This document shows positions 43,072 to 52,578 of a DNA stretch of 64,000 nt, one piece after another (the stretch's first letter is position 1; every line of letters starts with the position of its first letter). Both the position numbers and the translations under genes were made by a program. The notes beneath the pieces are model-generated. The model was not told where the DNA came from, searched no databases, and worked only from the letters and a program-made list of their open reading frames with translations. This stretch comes from Sulfuriferula thiophila (GTDB taxonomy: Bacteria; Pseudomonadota; Gammaproteobacteria; Burkholderiales; Sulfuriferulaceae), in contig NZ_BHGL01000006.1 in NCBI RefSeq assembly GCF_003864975.1, positions 413,380-477,379 of the forward strand, read 5' to 3'.

Positions 43072-44047
43072 GACATCATCCGAAAAACAGTTAATAGATT
43101 ATACATTAAAGCCAACGGCGAGCAGCGTTATCCAGTTGGAAATCCCATTTTCCAGCGCGGGATTGCGTTTGGATAGTGCGCTGGCTGCATTAATGCCCGA
43201 ATATTCACGTAGCCGTATCCAGGATTGGATCAAGCAGGAACTGGTTCAGGTTAATGGCCGCGTACTTTCTTCCAAAGACAAGGTGTGGGGTGGTGAAGCC
43301 GTTACCCTCTATCCGGAATTGCATCCTGCCGAGTTGCCCGCCGTCGCCGAAAACATCGCTCTGGATATTGTGTACGAGGATGATAGCATTCTCATTATCA
43401 ATAAACCCGCTGGCCTGGTTGTGCATCCTGGTAGTGGCAACTGGCAAGGCACGCTGTTGAATGCATTACTCTATCACGCGCCAGCATTAACGCACATCCC
43501 GCGAGCTGGTATTGTGCACAGGCTGGATAAGGACACCAGTGGTTTGCTGGTAGTGGCTAAAACATTAACTGCCCAAACGCACCTGGTTCGGCAGTTGCAG
43601 GCGCGTACGGTAAAGCGTGAGTATCTTGCCGTTGTGCATGGGGTCATTGCGCAAAATGGTCGGGTTGATGCACCTATCGGTCGTCATCCTAGCCTGCGCA
43701 CTAAGATGGCCGTGGTGAGCACCGGTCGTGATGCGGTAACACGATATGCTGTAGTGACGCGTTTTGCTAAACATACCCTGGTGCGATGCTCGCTGGAGAC
43801 GGGTCGTACCCATCAGATTCGTGTGCATATGCAGTCTATTGGCTATCCATTGGTAGGCGACGCTGCTTACAGTCGAGGCAGAGCGAACGACATTCCATGT
43901 TCACGTGATTTTTCGCGACAGGCGTTGCATGCCACCCAGCTTGGGCTAGTTCATCCGGTGACGGAAGATATGATGGAATGGCAGATGGAACCGCCGGCTG
44001 ATTTTGCCATGTTGATAGATTGTTTAACAACGGCGAACATTGAGTGA
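43070..44047 (+). CDS. rluD: 23S rRNA pseudouridine synthase RluD
   Basis: The 325-residue protein has an S4 domain (about 30-80) and a pseudouridine synthase domain with catalytic Asp143 in GIVHRLDKDTSGLLVV. RluD modifies U1911, U1915 and U1917 of 23S rRNA helix 69. The chosen ATG shares two bases with the bamD start on the other strand. An alternative TTG lies 66 bases downstream. The bamD-rluD-pgeF order is the same as in Escherichia coli. Confidence 0.93.
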   Translation: MTSSEKQLIDYTLKPTASSVIQLEIPFSSAGLRLDSALAALMPEYSRSRIQDWIKQELVQVNGRVLSSKDKVWGGEAVTLYPELHPAELPAVAENIALDIVYEDDSILIINKPAGLVVHPGSGNWQGTLLNALLYHAPALTHIPRAGIVHRLDKDTSGLLVVAKTLTAQTHLVRQLQARTVKREYLAVVHGVIAQNGRVDAPIGRHPSLRTKMAVVSTGRDAVTRYAVVTRFAKHTLVRCSLETGRTHQIRVHMQSIGYPLVGDAAYSRGRANDIPCSRDFSRQALHATQLGLVHPVTEDMMEWQMEPPADFAMLIDCLTTANIE

Positions 44048-44082
44048 TTAATCTCGTATTCAGATTACAAACGAAGTGAAGC

Positions 44083-44820
44083 ATGATGAATTTAAACGTT
44101 ATTACTCCGGACTGGCCAGCGCCCAAAAATGTTAAAAGCCTGGTGACAACGCGTGCCGGTGGGGTCAGTCAGGGCGTATACCAGGGTTTAAATCTGGGTG
44201 ACCATGTCGGCGATAGCTGGGTTGATGTGGCACAGAATCGTACCCTGGTGCGAGATGAGTTGCCAACTGAACCGCTGTGGCTTAAACAGGTGCATGGCAC
44301 GACGGTTGCTTACGCTGACCAATTAAAAGAGATAGTTGAGGCGGATGCGGCAATGGCAAGGCGGGTTAATACCGTATGTGCAGTATTGACTGCTGACTGC
44401 CTGCCGGTGCTGTTTTGCGCTGCAGATGGTAGCGTGGTTGGTGCGGCACACGCAGGCTGGCGTGGATTGGCAGCGGGCGTGCTGGAGCAGACCGTTGATG
44501 TGATGGCGCATCCTCCAGGCCAAATGATGGCGTGGTTCGGCCCTGCTATCGGTCCAGCCGCATTTGAAGTGGGTGATGAGGTGAGGCAGGTGTTTGTTGC
44601 TGATCTGCCCGAAGCAGCTAGTGCTTTCAAGGGTGTCAGCGCTGGGAAGTGGCTGGCGGATATCTACATGCTGGCGCGATTGCGTCTGAAGCGTATTGGT
44701 CTTACTGAGGTTTATGGTGGGAATTACTGTACCTATGGGGATGCTCAACAGTTTTATTCCTATCGGCGTGATGGTGTGACAGGGCGTATGGCCAGCCTGA
44801 TCTGGATTGCGGAGCGCTGA
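44083..44820 (+). CDS. pgeF: Peptidoglycan editing factor/laccase-domain protein (YfiH)
   Basis: The 245-residue protein contains the YfiH signature VTTRAGGVSQGVYQGLNLG, the metal/active-site cysteines and histidines in TADCLPVLFC and GAAHAGWRGLAAGV, and NYCTYGDAQQFYSYRRDG. PgeF removes wrongly placed amino acids from muropeptides; it was once thought a polyphenol oxidase. It lies 35 bases after rluD. Confidence 0.92.
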   Translation: MMNLNVITPDWPAPKNVKSLVTTRAGGVSQGVYQGLNLGDHVGDSWVDVAQNRTLVRDELPTEPLWLKQVHGTTVAYADQLKEIVEADAAMARRVNTVCAVLTADCLPVLFCAADGSVVGAAHAGWRGLAAGVLEQTVDVMAHPPGQMMAWFGPAIGPAAFEVGDEVRQVFVADLPEAASAFKGVSAGKWLADIYMLARLRLKRIGLTEVYGGNYCTYGDAQQFYSYRRDGVTGRMASLIWIAER

Positions 44821-44869
44821 TGATCGCTGGCAGCTTGCGTGCATTAAGGCGCTGGCGCACAGGGTAGCG

Positions 44870-44875
44870 TATAAT
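44870..44875 (+). promoter_or_regulatory. Candidate -10 element of the ZIP transporter gene
   Basis: A perfect TATAAT lies 29 bases before the ATG of the ZIP gene. No good -35 box is seen at 16-18 bases, so the assignment rests on the -10 alone. Confidence 0.3.
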
Positions 44876-44904
44876 CATGCTTTCGATTTAGAGTTTTGCT
44901 ATAC

Positions 44905-45687
44905 ATGTCTGTACTTGCCTGGATTGTTGTGAGTAGTTTTATAGGTGGCGCGCTCAGTGTGTTTGCGGCCGCCATATTTGCATTTGCTGCACGGCCCAGT
45001 TGGGTAGGTGGTCTAGTCAGTTATGCGATTGGTGCGTTGCTGGGTGCAGTATTTTTAGAAATATTACCGCACGCTATAGAGGTGTCTGGTAATGCCCACA
45101 ACACAGCAGCGACAGTATTGGCGGGTATTTTTGGCTTTTTTATCTTAGAAAAACTCGTGCTGTGGCGGCATTGTCATCATGAAAGCTGTGAAACGCACGG
45201 CGTTATGCATGAGCATAATGGGCATGATCACGGCCGTTCCGGCATGATGATACTGGTAGGTGATACTTTCCATAATTTTGTGGATGGTATCTTGATTGCA
45301 GCCGCTTTCCTGGCCGATGTGCAGTTGGGTATTGTTACCGCACTAGCAATTATCGCTCATGAAATTCCGCAAGAAGTCGGCGATTTTCTGATTCTGCTCC
45401 ACTCCGGTTATACCAAATCGCGTGCGCTGGCATTTAATCTGTTATCGAGTGCGGCCACGCTGGTGGGAGGGTTGTTAGCGTATTTTGCGTTGCAGTCCAT
45501 GCAAAATTTGATTCCTGTGTTCCTTGGGTTGGCGGCAGCTAGTATGATTTATGTTGCGGTTGCTGATTTGATTCCCGGCTTGCATAAGCGAGTAGGGCTG
45601 GCAGCCACGATAGAGCAGGCAGCCTTGATTGCTGCAGGTGTGGGTACGATTGCGTTGACTGAGTGGCTGGCGCGGGGTTACGCCTGA
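44905..45687 (+). CDS. ZIP-family divalent metal transporter
   Basis: The 260-residue protein has about eight membrane segments, a His-rich cytoplasmic loop (HCHHESCETHGVMHEH, HDH) and the metal-path motifs HNFVDGILIAAA and HEIPQEVGDFLI of ZIP transporters. It imports zinc or iron. The ATG at 44905 is preferred to a TTG three codons upstream. Its last ten bases overlap the end of the convergent small gene. Confidence 0.9.
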   Translation: MSVLAWIVVSSFIGGALSVFAAAIFAFAARPSWVGGLVSYAIGALLGAVFLEILPHAIEVSGNAHNTAATVLAGIFGFFILEKLVLWRHCHHESCETHGVMHEHNGHDHGRSGMMILVGDTFHNFVDGILIAAAFLADVQLGIVTALAIIAHEIPQEVGDFLILLHSGYTKSRALAFNLLSSAATLVGGLLAYFALQSMQNLIPVFLGLAAASMIYVAVADLIPGLHKRVGLAATIEQAALIAAGVGTIALTEWLARGYA

Positions 45688-45866
45688 TCTTCCTGCTGTT
45701 CTGCGCGCAGACGGCGATGCTTGCGTCCAGGTGTGTCGAGCAGATAGTAAACAACCGCAAGTAGTGCTCCACCAAATACGAAAACCATTACGCTGCTAAT
45801 CCAGCTGGATGCTGTAACCATAAGCATGACCCAGATATAGGCAAACGCAAAAAATATAATGTACAT
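45678..45866 (-). CDS. Small two-segment membrane protein of unknown function
   Basis: The 62-residue protein has hydrophobic stretches at about 2-17 and 24-44 and a charged tail (GRKHRRLRAEQQEDQA). I do not recognise a family. No strong ribosome binding site precedes the ATG, and an internal ATG is possible. It overlaps the end of the ZIP gene by ten bases and is divergent from rimO, 31 bases away. It is real only with moderate confidence. Confidence 0.5.
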   Translation of the reverse strand: MYIIFFAFAYIWVMLMVTASSWISSVMVFVFGGALLAVVYYLLDTPGRKHRRLRAEQQEDQA

Positions 45867-45897
45867 CGTGGTTTGATACCAAAGAAAGATTGTTTAA

Positions 45898-47211
45898 ATG
45901 AATACTATCCCGAAAATTGGCTTTGTGTCGTTAGGTTGCCCCAAGGCCACTTCAGATTCCGAGCGTATTTTGACTGAATTACGCGCCGAAGGCTATTTAA
46001 TTGCACCTAATTACCAGGACGCAGATCTGGTGGTGGTGAATACCTGCGGTTTTATTGATGCTGCGGTGGAAGAGTCGCTCGATGCAATCGGCGAGGCGTT
46101 GGCTGAAAATGGCAAGGTGATTGTGACCGGCTGTCTTGGCGCGAAGGCCGATGTGGTCAAGCTGGCACATCCCAGCGTGCTGGCAGTAACCGGTCCGCAT
46201 GCCACGGAAGCGGTCATGGCGGCGGTGCACGAACATTTGCCTAAGCCGCATGATCCTTATCTTGACCTGGTGCCGCCGCAAGGCATACGTTTAACGCCTG
46301 ATCATTATGCTTATCTGAAAATATCCGAGGGTTGTAACCACCGCTGCACGTTTTGCATTATCCCGTCCATGCGCGGTGATCTGGTGAGCCGGCCTGTGGG
46401 TGATGTGATGCAGGAAGCCGAGCGACTGGCTGCGGCTGGTGTGAAAGAGTTACTGGTAATCTCCCAGGATACCAGTGCCTATGGTGTGGATGTCAAATAC
46501 CGTACTGGTTTCTGGCAAGGCCGTCCGTTGAAGACGCGCATGACGGAATTGGCTGCTGCATTGGCTGAGCTTGATGTCTGGGTGCGTCTGCATTATGTTT
46601 ATCCTTATCCGCATGTGGATGAGATTATTCCATTAATGGCGGAGGGCAAGATTTTGCCGTATCTCGATATCCCGTTCCAGCATGCCAGCCCGCGCATACT
46701 GAAGGCGATGAAACGTCCGGCTGCGGCTGAAAATACGTTGGCGCGAATTCGCGCATGGCGTGAGATTTGCCCTGAACTGGTTATTCGCAGTACGTTTATT
46801 ACCGGTTTCCCTGGTGAGACGGAAGCCGATTTTGAACAGCTAATGGAGTTTATTGCAGAAGCGGATCTGGATCGTGTCGGTTGCTTTACGTATTCAGCAG
46901 TTGAAGGTGCGACGGCTAATGCATTGCCTGATCACGTGCCGGAAGAAATCAAAGAGGAACGTCGTGCGCGGTTAATGGAGTTGCAGGCTGACATTAGTGC
47001 GGATCGGTTGGAGGCGCGTATTGGCCAGACTCTTACAGTGCTGATTGATGAAATCAGCGAAGAGGGTGCAATAGGTCGCAGTTATGCAGATGCACCTGAG
47101 ATTGATGGTGTGGTGGTGATTGAGGATGCTGCAGGGTTGGTGCCGGGTGAGTTTGCTACCGTTAAAATAATCGATAGTGGCGAGCATGACCTATGGGGTG
47201 AACGCGTTTAA
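45898..47211 (+). CDS. rimO: Ribosomal protein S12 methylthiotransferase RimO
   Basis: The 437-residue protein has the three N-terminal iron-sulfur cysteines Cys14, Cys50 and Cys79, the radical-SAM motif GCNHRCTFC (Cys146, Cys150, Cys153), and a C-terminal TRAM domain from about residue 375. The N-terminal [15 protein letters not shown] fits RimO rather than MiaB. It adds a methylthio group to Asp88/89 of ribosomal protein S12. It is convergent with flgN. Confidence 0.95.
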   Translation: MNTIPKIGFVSLGCPKATSDSERILTELRAEGYLIAPNYQDADLVVVNTCGFIDAAVEESLDAIGEALAENGKVIVTGCLGAKADVVKLAHPSVLAVTGPHATEAVMAAVHEHLPKPHDPYLDLVPPQGIRLTPDHYAYLKISEGCNHRCTFCIIPSMRGDLVSRPVGDVMQEAERLAAAGVKELLVISQDTSAYGVDVKYRTGFWQGRPLKTRMTELAAALAELDVWVRLHYVYPYPHVDEIIPLMAEGKILPYLDIPFQHASPRILKAMKRPAAAENTLARIRAWREICPELVIRSTFITGFPGETEADFEQLMEFIAEADLDRVGCFTYSAVEGATANALPDHVPEEIKEERRARLMELQADISADRLEARIGQTLTVLIDEISEEGAIGRSYADAPEIDGVVVIEDAAGLVPGEFATVKIIDSGEHDLWGERV

Positions 47212-47251
47212 ATCGGGGCTTGGGAAGCGCTAAAACTTCAGGGTTTGGTGC

Positions 47252-47725
47252 TTACCCGACAACGATGCCGCGGGATTTGGTTGCGCTTGTGGTTTGACCA
47301 TCAGGACCGTAAATATTGCCGGTTTTATTGGAACCGCGCAGAACATTGAGTGTATTTTGATTGCGGCTCAGGTGCGTATTAATCAGCAGCCCGTTGGTGT
47401 GATTAAGTTCTTTGGCTGTTCTTACCAGGTTCAACAAGCTTTGCCAGGCTTGATCAACAGTATGGGCTGCGTTTTGGTCAATCCAGGTCTGCATGCCCGA
47501 TTCATCAGGCTGATGTCCAGCAGTCGCAAGAATTAGATGGCGCTTGTTTGATAGCTCTGCCAATTTGGCAATGTGCTGAGCTTTTTGATCAACAATGGGT
47601 TTGATCTCTTCAATATCGGCGTTGATTAACAGAGCTTGTTCATTCTGAATAAGTTTAACCAAGCTGGTAATGGTTTGGTTTTCTTCATGCAGATTCTCTA
47701 ATAATCGTGTGCCGAATGTGCTCAT
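47252..47725 (-). CDS. flgN: Flagellar export chaperone FlgN
   Basis: The 157-residue helical protein (LLENLHEENQTITSLVKLIQ, heptad-rich first half, and NTHLSRNQNTLNVLRGS near the end) fits FlgN, the chaperone for FlgK and FlgL. It overlaps flgM by four bases, the normal flgMN arrangement. It is convergent with rimO. The C-terminal tail is rich in Gly, Thr and Ser as in other members. Confidence 0.9.
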   Translation of the reverse strand: MSTFGTRLLENLHEENQTITSLVKLIQNEQALLINADIEEIKPIVDQKAQHIAKLAELSNKRHLILATAGHQPDESGMQTWIDQNAAHTVDQAWQSLLNLVRTAKELNHTNGLLINTHLSRNQNTLNVLRGSNKTGNIYGPDGQTTSATKSRGIVVG

Positions 47726-48042
47726 CTTTGACTATTCCTGCCTTGTAGTAAATCTTTGACCGACGATATCAGTTCGTTGGCAATCTTTTTAGAATCGACC
47801 TGGAACTGTCCATCCGCAATAGCTAGTTTGATCGCGTCAACCTTTTTTGCGTCAAAAGCACTGCTGGTTGATATTTGCGATTGCAAGGCCTGCAGCTGGG
47901 AAGATAGCGGCGATAAGGTGACGGTAGCGCCACTGCTTGGTTGCGCGCCAGTCGACTTATCCGCTGCTTTTGCTTTGCTACCCGCAGTACTGGTCCCGAC
48001 AGTTACGCCCGTAACGTTTTTAACAGAGTCAGTGACTTTCAT
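47722..48042 (-). CDS. flgM: Anti-sigma-28 factor FlgM
   Basis: The 106-residue protein has a flexible Ser/Thr/Ala-rich first half and a C-terminal helical part, VDAIKLAIADGQFQVDSKKI then ANELI, which is the sigma-28-binding region of FlgM. It holds FliA inactive until it is exported through the finished hook-basal body. A near-consensus sigma-28 promoter precedes it, allowing feedback. It overlaps flgN by four bases. Confidence 0.93.
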   Translation of the reverse strand: MKVTDSVKNVTGVTVGTSTAGSKAKAADKSTGAQPSSGATVTLSPLSSQLQALQSQISTSSAFDAKKVDAIKLAIADGQFQVDSKKIANELISSVKDLLQGRNSQR

Positions 48043-48092
48043 GATGTTATCTCTTTTAGTGAGCGCTCAGACAATCCTGAGCTACAACTGAA

Positions 48093-48119
48093 TTGTCGGC
48101 AATTATTTTGCAAACTTTA
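48093..48119 (-). promoter_or_regulatory. Sigma-28 (FliA) promoter of flgMN
   Basis: Reading on the minus strand, TAAAGTTT is followed by an 11-base spacer and GCCGACAA, matching 15 of 16 positions of the TAAAGTTT-N11-GCCGATAA consensus. It ends 51 bases upstream of the flgM start. Confidence 0.85.
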
Positions 48120-48146
48120 ACACAACGGGCAAAATAATCACAAAAT

Positions 48147-48836
48147 TCAATATCCCACTTCAACTATACCATCTGATCGAGCAATGCCGCTAATAACCTG
48201 ACCATTGCCCATTCTGATCTGGACCGATTGGCCCGCATTGGCCGTTGTCAGCGCACGTCCTTCTGCGCTGACTTCGAATCCGTTGCCACTGGAAACAAGC
48301 TTGACGCTTTGTCCTTGCTGAATCACCGCTTGAACGCGCAGGGCGTCCATGCGTAATGGCGTGCCAGCTGGTATGGACATCGCAACGGTCTTGCCTATTG
48401 CCTGGCTGCTATCGGTAATAATTCCATTGGGTAATTTTGTCAAATCTCCAGTGGCTATGCTGAGTTGTTTCTCGCTTATCTGTTGACCTTGTGCCAATGG
48501 AGCGGCACTGACGAGATAGTTACCGATGACGCTGATGTCAGCCTGTATATAGATAGTCCAATTTGACGGTGAACTGCAGCGCACCCCGACCGTGGTTTTA
48601 CCCCAAATACGGCTACCAGTAGGAATAAATGGTTCGAGTGCATTGCAAGCACTCAGGTTCAGGCGGCTGTCGAGTGCGCCAACTTTAATTTTGACTTGGC
48701 CCGGTAATCCGGTCGTTTGGGTTTGCAGGAATTGCTCGACGCTATGCAGTATCCGAGCCGGGTCCTGACGCGGTGCGTCCACCTGGGCAGTAGCCAGTGC
48801 AGGCAATAAGCATAATAAGGTAAGCAGGCTTCTCAT
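48147..48836 (-). CDS. flgA: Flagellar P-ring assembly chaperone FlgA
   Basis: A signal peptide (about 1-17) precedes a 229-residue protein with a SAF-like domain: GTPLRMDALRVQAVIQQGQS and the C-terminal GNGFEVSAEGRAL and GNGQVISGIARSDGIVEV strands typical of FlgA. It chaperones FlgI in the periplasm. It lies divergently upstream of flgB, and 104 bases upstream of flgM on the same strand. Confidence 0.93.
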   Translation of the reverse strand: MRSLLTLLCLLPALATAQVDAPRQDPARILHSVEQFLQTQTTGLPGQVKIKVGALDSRLNLSACNALEPFIPTGSRIWGKTTVGVRCSSPSNWTIYIQADISVIGNYLVSAAPLAQGQQISEKQLSIATGDLTKLPNGIITDSSQAIGKTVAMSIPAGTPLRMDALRVQAVIQQGQSVKLVSSGNGFEVSAEGRALTTANAGQSVQIRMGNGQVISGIARSDGIVEVGY

Positions 48837-49000
48837 TGGGTAACCATCAATTGAATTTCTGATTCCATATTAAATCACCTTGCCAGGCTTAAAGCGCAGA
48901 ATAAGCTCATGAAAATTCGCCTATTCGATCAATTGATATTGTGTGATGCGACTATTATAGGAACTATATCTTAGTGTTATTACGCTGACAGGAGGCCAGG

Positions 49001-49411
49001 ATGATAGGAAGTATAAACAATGAATTGCAGTTTCAGGAAGCCGCATTACGGCTACGTGAGCAGCGTCAGCAGTTACTGGCTTCCAATATTGCTAATGCCG
49101 ATACACCTAATTATAAGGCGCGTGATTTTAATTTTAATCAGGCGTTGCAAGGTGTGTTAGCACGCAATGCCAGTACGCCAACGGCGATGGCGCAAACTGC
49201 AAGCGGGCATATGCCCGGCGTGAATGATGCTGATTTTGGTGGGGCGCCACTGCAGTACCGCACGGTGCAACAGGGCAGTGTCGATGGGAATACTGTGGAT
49301 ATGGATACCGAGCGCAATCAGTTTACTGATAATGCATTGCGGTATGAGGCGAGCCTGACCATGATCACGGGTCGGATTAAGGATTTGTTAGCAGCTATGC
49401 AAGGAGGGTAA
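49001..49411 (+). CDS. flgB: Flagellar proximal rod protein FlgB
   Basis: The 136-residue protein starts like rod proteins ([34 protein letters not shown]) and ends with [18 protein letters not shown]. It is the first gene of the flgBCDEFGHIJKL block. A strong AGGAGG site precedes the ATG. The 164-base gap to flgA holds the divergent promoters; no clear sigma-54 or sigma-28 site is seen toward flgB, consistent with FlhDC-driven class 2 transcription. Confidence 0.95.
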   Translation: MIGSINNELQFQEAALRLREQRQQLLASNIANADTPNYKARDFNFNQALQGVLARNASTPTAMAQTASGHMPGVNDADFGGAPLQYRTVQQGSVDGNTVDMDTERNQFTDNALRYEASLTMITGRIKDLLAAMQGG

Positions 49412-49416
49412 TTGCC

Positions 49417-49821
49417 ATGTCATTATTCAGTATATTTAATGTGGCTGGTTCAGCCATGAGCGCACAAGCGCAGCGTCTGAATGTGGTGGCGAGTAACCTG
49501 GCCAATGCAGATAGCGCGACGAGTGCAAACGGACAGGTTTATAAAGCCAAGCAAGTGGTTTTTTCGGCAATGCCGGTGAATGGTGCAGAAGCGACGGGAG
49601 TCAAAGTCGATCAGGTGGTAGAGGATAAATCCCTGCCGCGCTTGATGTATGACCCTAAAAGCCCACTGGCAGATGCGAAGGGCTATGTGACGATGCCTAA
49701 TGTGAATGTGGTAGAAGAAATGGTCAATATGATTTCCGCTTCACGGTCATATCAAACCAATGTGGATACCATGAATGCGGCCAAATCGATGTTGCAAAAA
49801 ACGCTGACCATTGGTCAGTAA
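49417..49821 (+). CDS. flgC: Flagellar proximal rod protein FlgC
   Basis: The 134-residue protein has the rod start [20 protein letters not shown] and the end [20 protein letters not shown] with MLQKTL. It forms the rod with FlgB, FlgF and FlgG. It lies six bases after flgB. Confidence 0.95.
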   Translation: MSLFSIFNVAGSAMSAQAQRLNVVASNLANADSATSANGQVYKAKQVVFSAMPVNGAEATGVKVDQVVEDKSLPRLMYDPKSPLADAKGYVTMPNVNVVEEMVNMISASRSYQTNVDTMNAAKSMLQKTLTIGQ

Positions 49822-49835
49822 TTAAGGAGTTCAAG

Positions 49836-50507
49836 ATGAGTACAGTTCAGACCAATACCGTGTCCCCCAGCTTGCTGGCAACGATGAATCCCAGTACAAG
49901 TGCGACGCAGAGCACGTCGGCAGCGGCGCAGGATCAGTTCATGAAACTGCTGGTGACCCAGATGAAGAATCAGGATCCGCTGAATCCGCTGGACAACGCC
50001 CAGGTGACGAGTCAGCTGGCGCAATTGTCGACGGTATCGGGTATTGAAAAAATGAATACGACGCTGGAGTCGATGATTGCAAGTTATCAATCGACCCAAT
50101 CATTTCAGGCTGCCAGCATGATAGGGCACGGCGTGATGGTCGATGGTTCAACGACTAGCCTGAATGCCGGTAAGGCATTGTTTGGTGTGGATCTGGCCAG
50201 CAATGCAGATACTGTGAATGTCACGGTGCTGGATGGAAATGGTCAGCCGGTACACAGTTTTGATGTGGGTGCACAGCAAGCCGGCTTGCTGCCATTGCAA
50301 TGGGATGGTACGACCGATAGCGGTGCTGCTGCGGCTGATGGCGCTTACAGCTTCAAAGTTACAGCTACGCTGGGTGGCCAGCCTGTTTCTGCACAAACTT
50401 TATCGTATGGGCAAGTTGCGAGTGTGGCTACGAGTAGCCAAGGGGTTAAATTGACTGTGCCTGGTTTAGGTGCAATCAGTATGACCGATGTACGTCAGAT
50501 TCTTTAA
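49836..50507 (+). CDS. flgD: Flagellar hook assembly scaffold FlgD
   Basis: The 223-residue protein has the hook-cap motif FMKLLVTQMKNQDPLNPLDN near residues 32-51 and FlgD Ig-like and Tudor-like parts with LQWDGTTDSGAAAADGAYSF. It caps the growing hook during FlgE addition. It follows flgC after 14 bases with AAGGAG. Confidence 0.95.
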   Translation: MSTVQTNTVSPSLLATMNPSTSATQSTSAAAQDQFMKLLVTQMKNQDPLNPLDNAQVTSQLAQLSTVSGIEKMNTTLESMIASYQSTQSFQAASMIGHGVMVDGSTTSLNAGKALFGVDLASNADTVNVTVLDGNGQPVHSFDVGAQQAGLLPLQWDGTTDSGAAAADGAYSFKVTATLGGQPVSAQTLSYGQVASVATSSQGVKLTVPGLGAISMTDVRQIL

Positions 50508-50534
50508 ATTCCTGATAAAACCGAGGAGAGCAAA

Positions 50535-51764
50535 ATGAGTTTCCAACAAGGACTGAGTGGGTTGAATGCCGCTTCCAAAAATCTGGAAGTGATCGGGAAT
50601 AACGTTGCCAACGCGGGTACGGTTGGCTTTAAACAATCCCAGGCGCAATTTGCTGACGTATATGCGAGTTCATTGACCGGCTCTGGTACCTCTCAGGTAG
50701 GTATCGGTACTAAAGTGTCGCAAGTGACCCAGCAGTTTACCCAGGGCAATATTACCTCATCGAATAATCCGCTGGATCTAGCGATTAACGGTGGCGGTTT
50801 TTTCCGCTTGAGCCATAACGGTACCATCAGCTATTCCCGTAACGGGCAATTCCAGCTTGATAAATCAGGATTTATTGTTAACGCGAACGGATTGCATTTG
50901 ACGGGTTATTCAGTCAATGCAAGTGGCGTGTTATCAACCGGTGCGCCGACGGATGTCTATATCAATACCTCGGATCTTGCGCCTAAGGTGACGGCCAAGG
51001 TTGGTGCAGTGCTTAATCTGGATTCGGGTAGCACCGCGCCGGTATTGCCCTTTGATACAACGGATCCTACGACCTTTAATAACTCCACTTCGGTATCGGT
51101 ATACGATAGTTTGGGTAATTCACATACGCTGCAGACATATTATGTGAAGACAGCCGCCAATACCTGGAATGTGTATGCAACAAACGATGGTGTGCCGATT
51201 GGATATACACCGCCAGCCGCTGCTGTGCCGGTAGGTTCGGTGACGTTCAATAGTTCCGGTGTGTTGACCGGCGGTTCCCCAATCTCCGTTGCTGTGCCTG
51301 TCACTACAGGTGCGGGTACACCTTTTACCGTAACCGTGGACTATACCGGCACCACACAATACGGCTCCGCATTTAGCGTTAACTCCTTAAGTCAGGACGG
51401 TTATGCTTCAGGTAAGCTGAATGGCTTCAACACGGCTGCCGATGGCTCTATTGTTGGCCGCTACACTAATGGTCAATCCAAGACGCTCGGTCAAATTGTG
51501 CTGGCCAGTTTCAGTAATCCAAACGGTTTACAGCCACTCGGTGATAACGTGTGGACAGATACGGCCGCTTCTGGCGCAGCTTTGGTCAGCACGCCGGGTT
51601 CAGGTCCATTGGGTGTGCTGCAGTCTTCGGCTACCGAGGATTCCAATGTCGATCTGACTGCCGAGCTGGTGAACATGATTACTGCGCAGCGGAATTACCA
51701 GGCTAACGCGCAAACCATCAAAACCCAGGATCAGGTGATGCAGACCTTGGTGAACTTGCGTTAA
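50535..51764 (+). CDS. flgE: Flagellar hook protein FlgE
   Basis: The 409-residue protein starts SFQQGLSGLNAASKNLEVIG and ends ELVNMITAQRNYQANAQTIK, the terminal helices of hook proteins; the middle is a Thr/Gly/Val-rich surface domain. It builds the hook. It lies 27 bases after flgD, preceded by GAGGAG. Confidence 0.95.
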   Translation: MSFQQGLSGLNAASKNLEVIGNNVANAGTVGFKQSQAQFADVYASSLTGSGTSQVGIGTKVSQVTQQFTQGNITSSNNPLDLAINGGGFFRLSHNGTISYSRNGQFQLDKSGFIVNANGLHLTGYSVNASGVLSTGAPTDVYINTSDLAPKVTAKVGAVLNLDSGSTAPVLPFDTTDPTTFNNSTSVSVYDSLGNSHTLQTYYVKTAANTWNVYATNDGVPIGYTPPAAAVPVGSVTFNSSGVLTGGSPISVAVPVTTGAGTPFTVTVDYTGTTQYGSAFSVNSLSQDGYASGKLNGFNTAADGSIVGRYTNGQSKTLGQIVLASFSNPNGLQPLGDNVWTDTAASGAALVSTPGSGPLGVLQSSATEDSNVDLTAELVNMITAQRNYQANAQTIKTQDQVMQTLVNLR

Positions 51765-51785
51765 TAGCCAGCTAGGGAGCGAATC

Positions 51786-52526
51786 ATGGATCGTCTGATA
51801 TATACAGCAATGACGGGCGCGAAGCATATTCTGGAAAAGCAGAGTAATACTTCGAATAATCTGGCCAATGCGACGACGACCGGATTTCGTGCCCAGTTGG
51901 ATTCGTTTCGTGCCGTACCAGTGGTGAGTGAGGGGTTGCCTACGCGCGCGTTTGTAGTCGACTCCACGGTGGGTACCGATTTTACCCCAGGCCCGATGCA
52001 GCAAACCGGACGCGATCTGGATGTGGCATTGCGAGGAAATGGCTGGATTGCAGTAGAGATGGGTAACGGCACTGAGGCTTATACGCGTAATGGCAGTCTT
52101 AAAACCAACGAAAATGGCTTGTTGCAAACCCAGAATGGATTAAATGTTCTGGGGGAAACCGGGCCGATTACCATTCCACCAGATGAAAGCGTGACCATTG
52201 CCAAGGATGGTACGGTTTCGACCATTCCAAGAACCGGCGCGGCTACCTCTGTCAATGTGCTGGGGCGGATCAAGCTGGTTAATCCGCCGGAAGCATCGTT
52301 AGTTCGCGGTGATGACGGCTACTTCCGTACCAAAGATGGAAAACCGGCCGATGCTGATGCCACGGTAACCGTCGTTGACGGTGCCGTAGAGGGCAGTAAC
52401 GTCAACGTGGTGACGGCTATGGTGGATATGATTAGCCTGGGGCGTCAGTTTGAAATGCAGATGAAATTAATATCCAGCGCTGAGAATAACGCCAATAAAG
52501 CCAGTCAGATCCTGACTTTGGCCTGA
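51786..52526 (+). CDS. flgF: Flagellar distal rod protein FlgF
   Basis: The 246-residue protein starts DRLIYTAMTGAKHILEKQSN with NNLANATTTGFRAQL and ends VDMISLGRQFEMQMKLI, as in FlgF. It is a rod component. It follows flgE by 21 bases. Confidence 0.95.
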   Translation: MDRLIYTAMTGAKHILEKQSNTSNNLANATTTGFRAQLDSFRAVPVVSEGLPTRAFVVDSTVGTDFTPGPMQQTGRDLDVALRGNGWIAVEMGNGTEAYTRNGSLKTNENGLLQTQNGLNVLGETGPITIPPDESVTIAKDGTVSTIPRTGAATSVNVLGRIKLVNPPEASLVRGDDGYFRTKDGKPADADATVTVVDGAVEGSNVNVVTAMVDMISLGRQFEMQMKLISSAENNANKASQILTLA

Positions 52527-52578
52527 CACTGATCGGCTTATACTTAGATCATAAGCAACCCTATATGCGGAGAACAAC

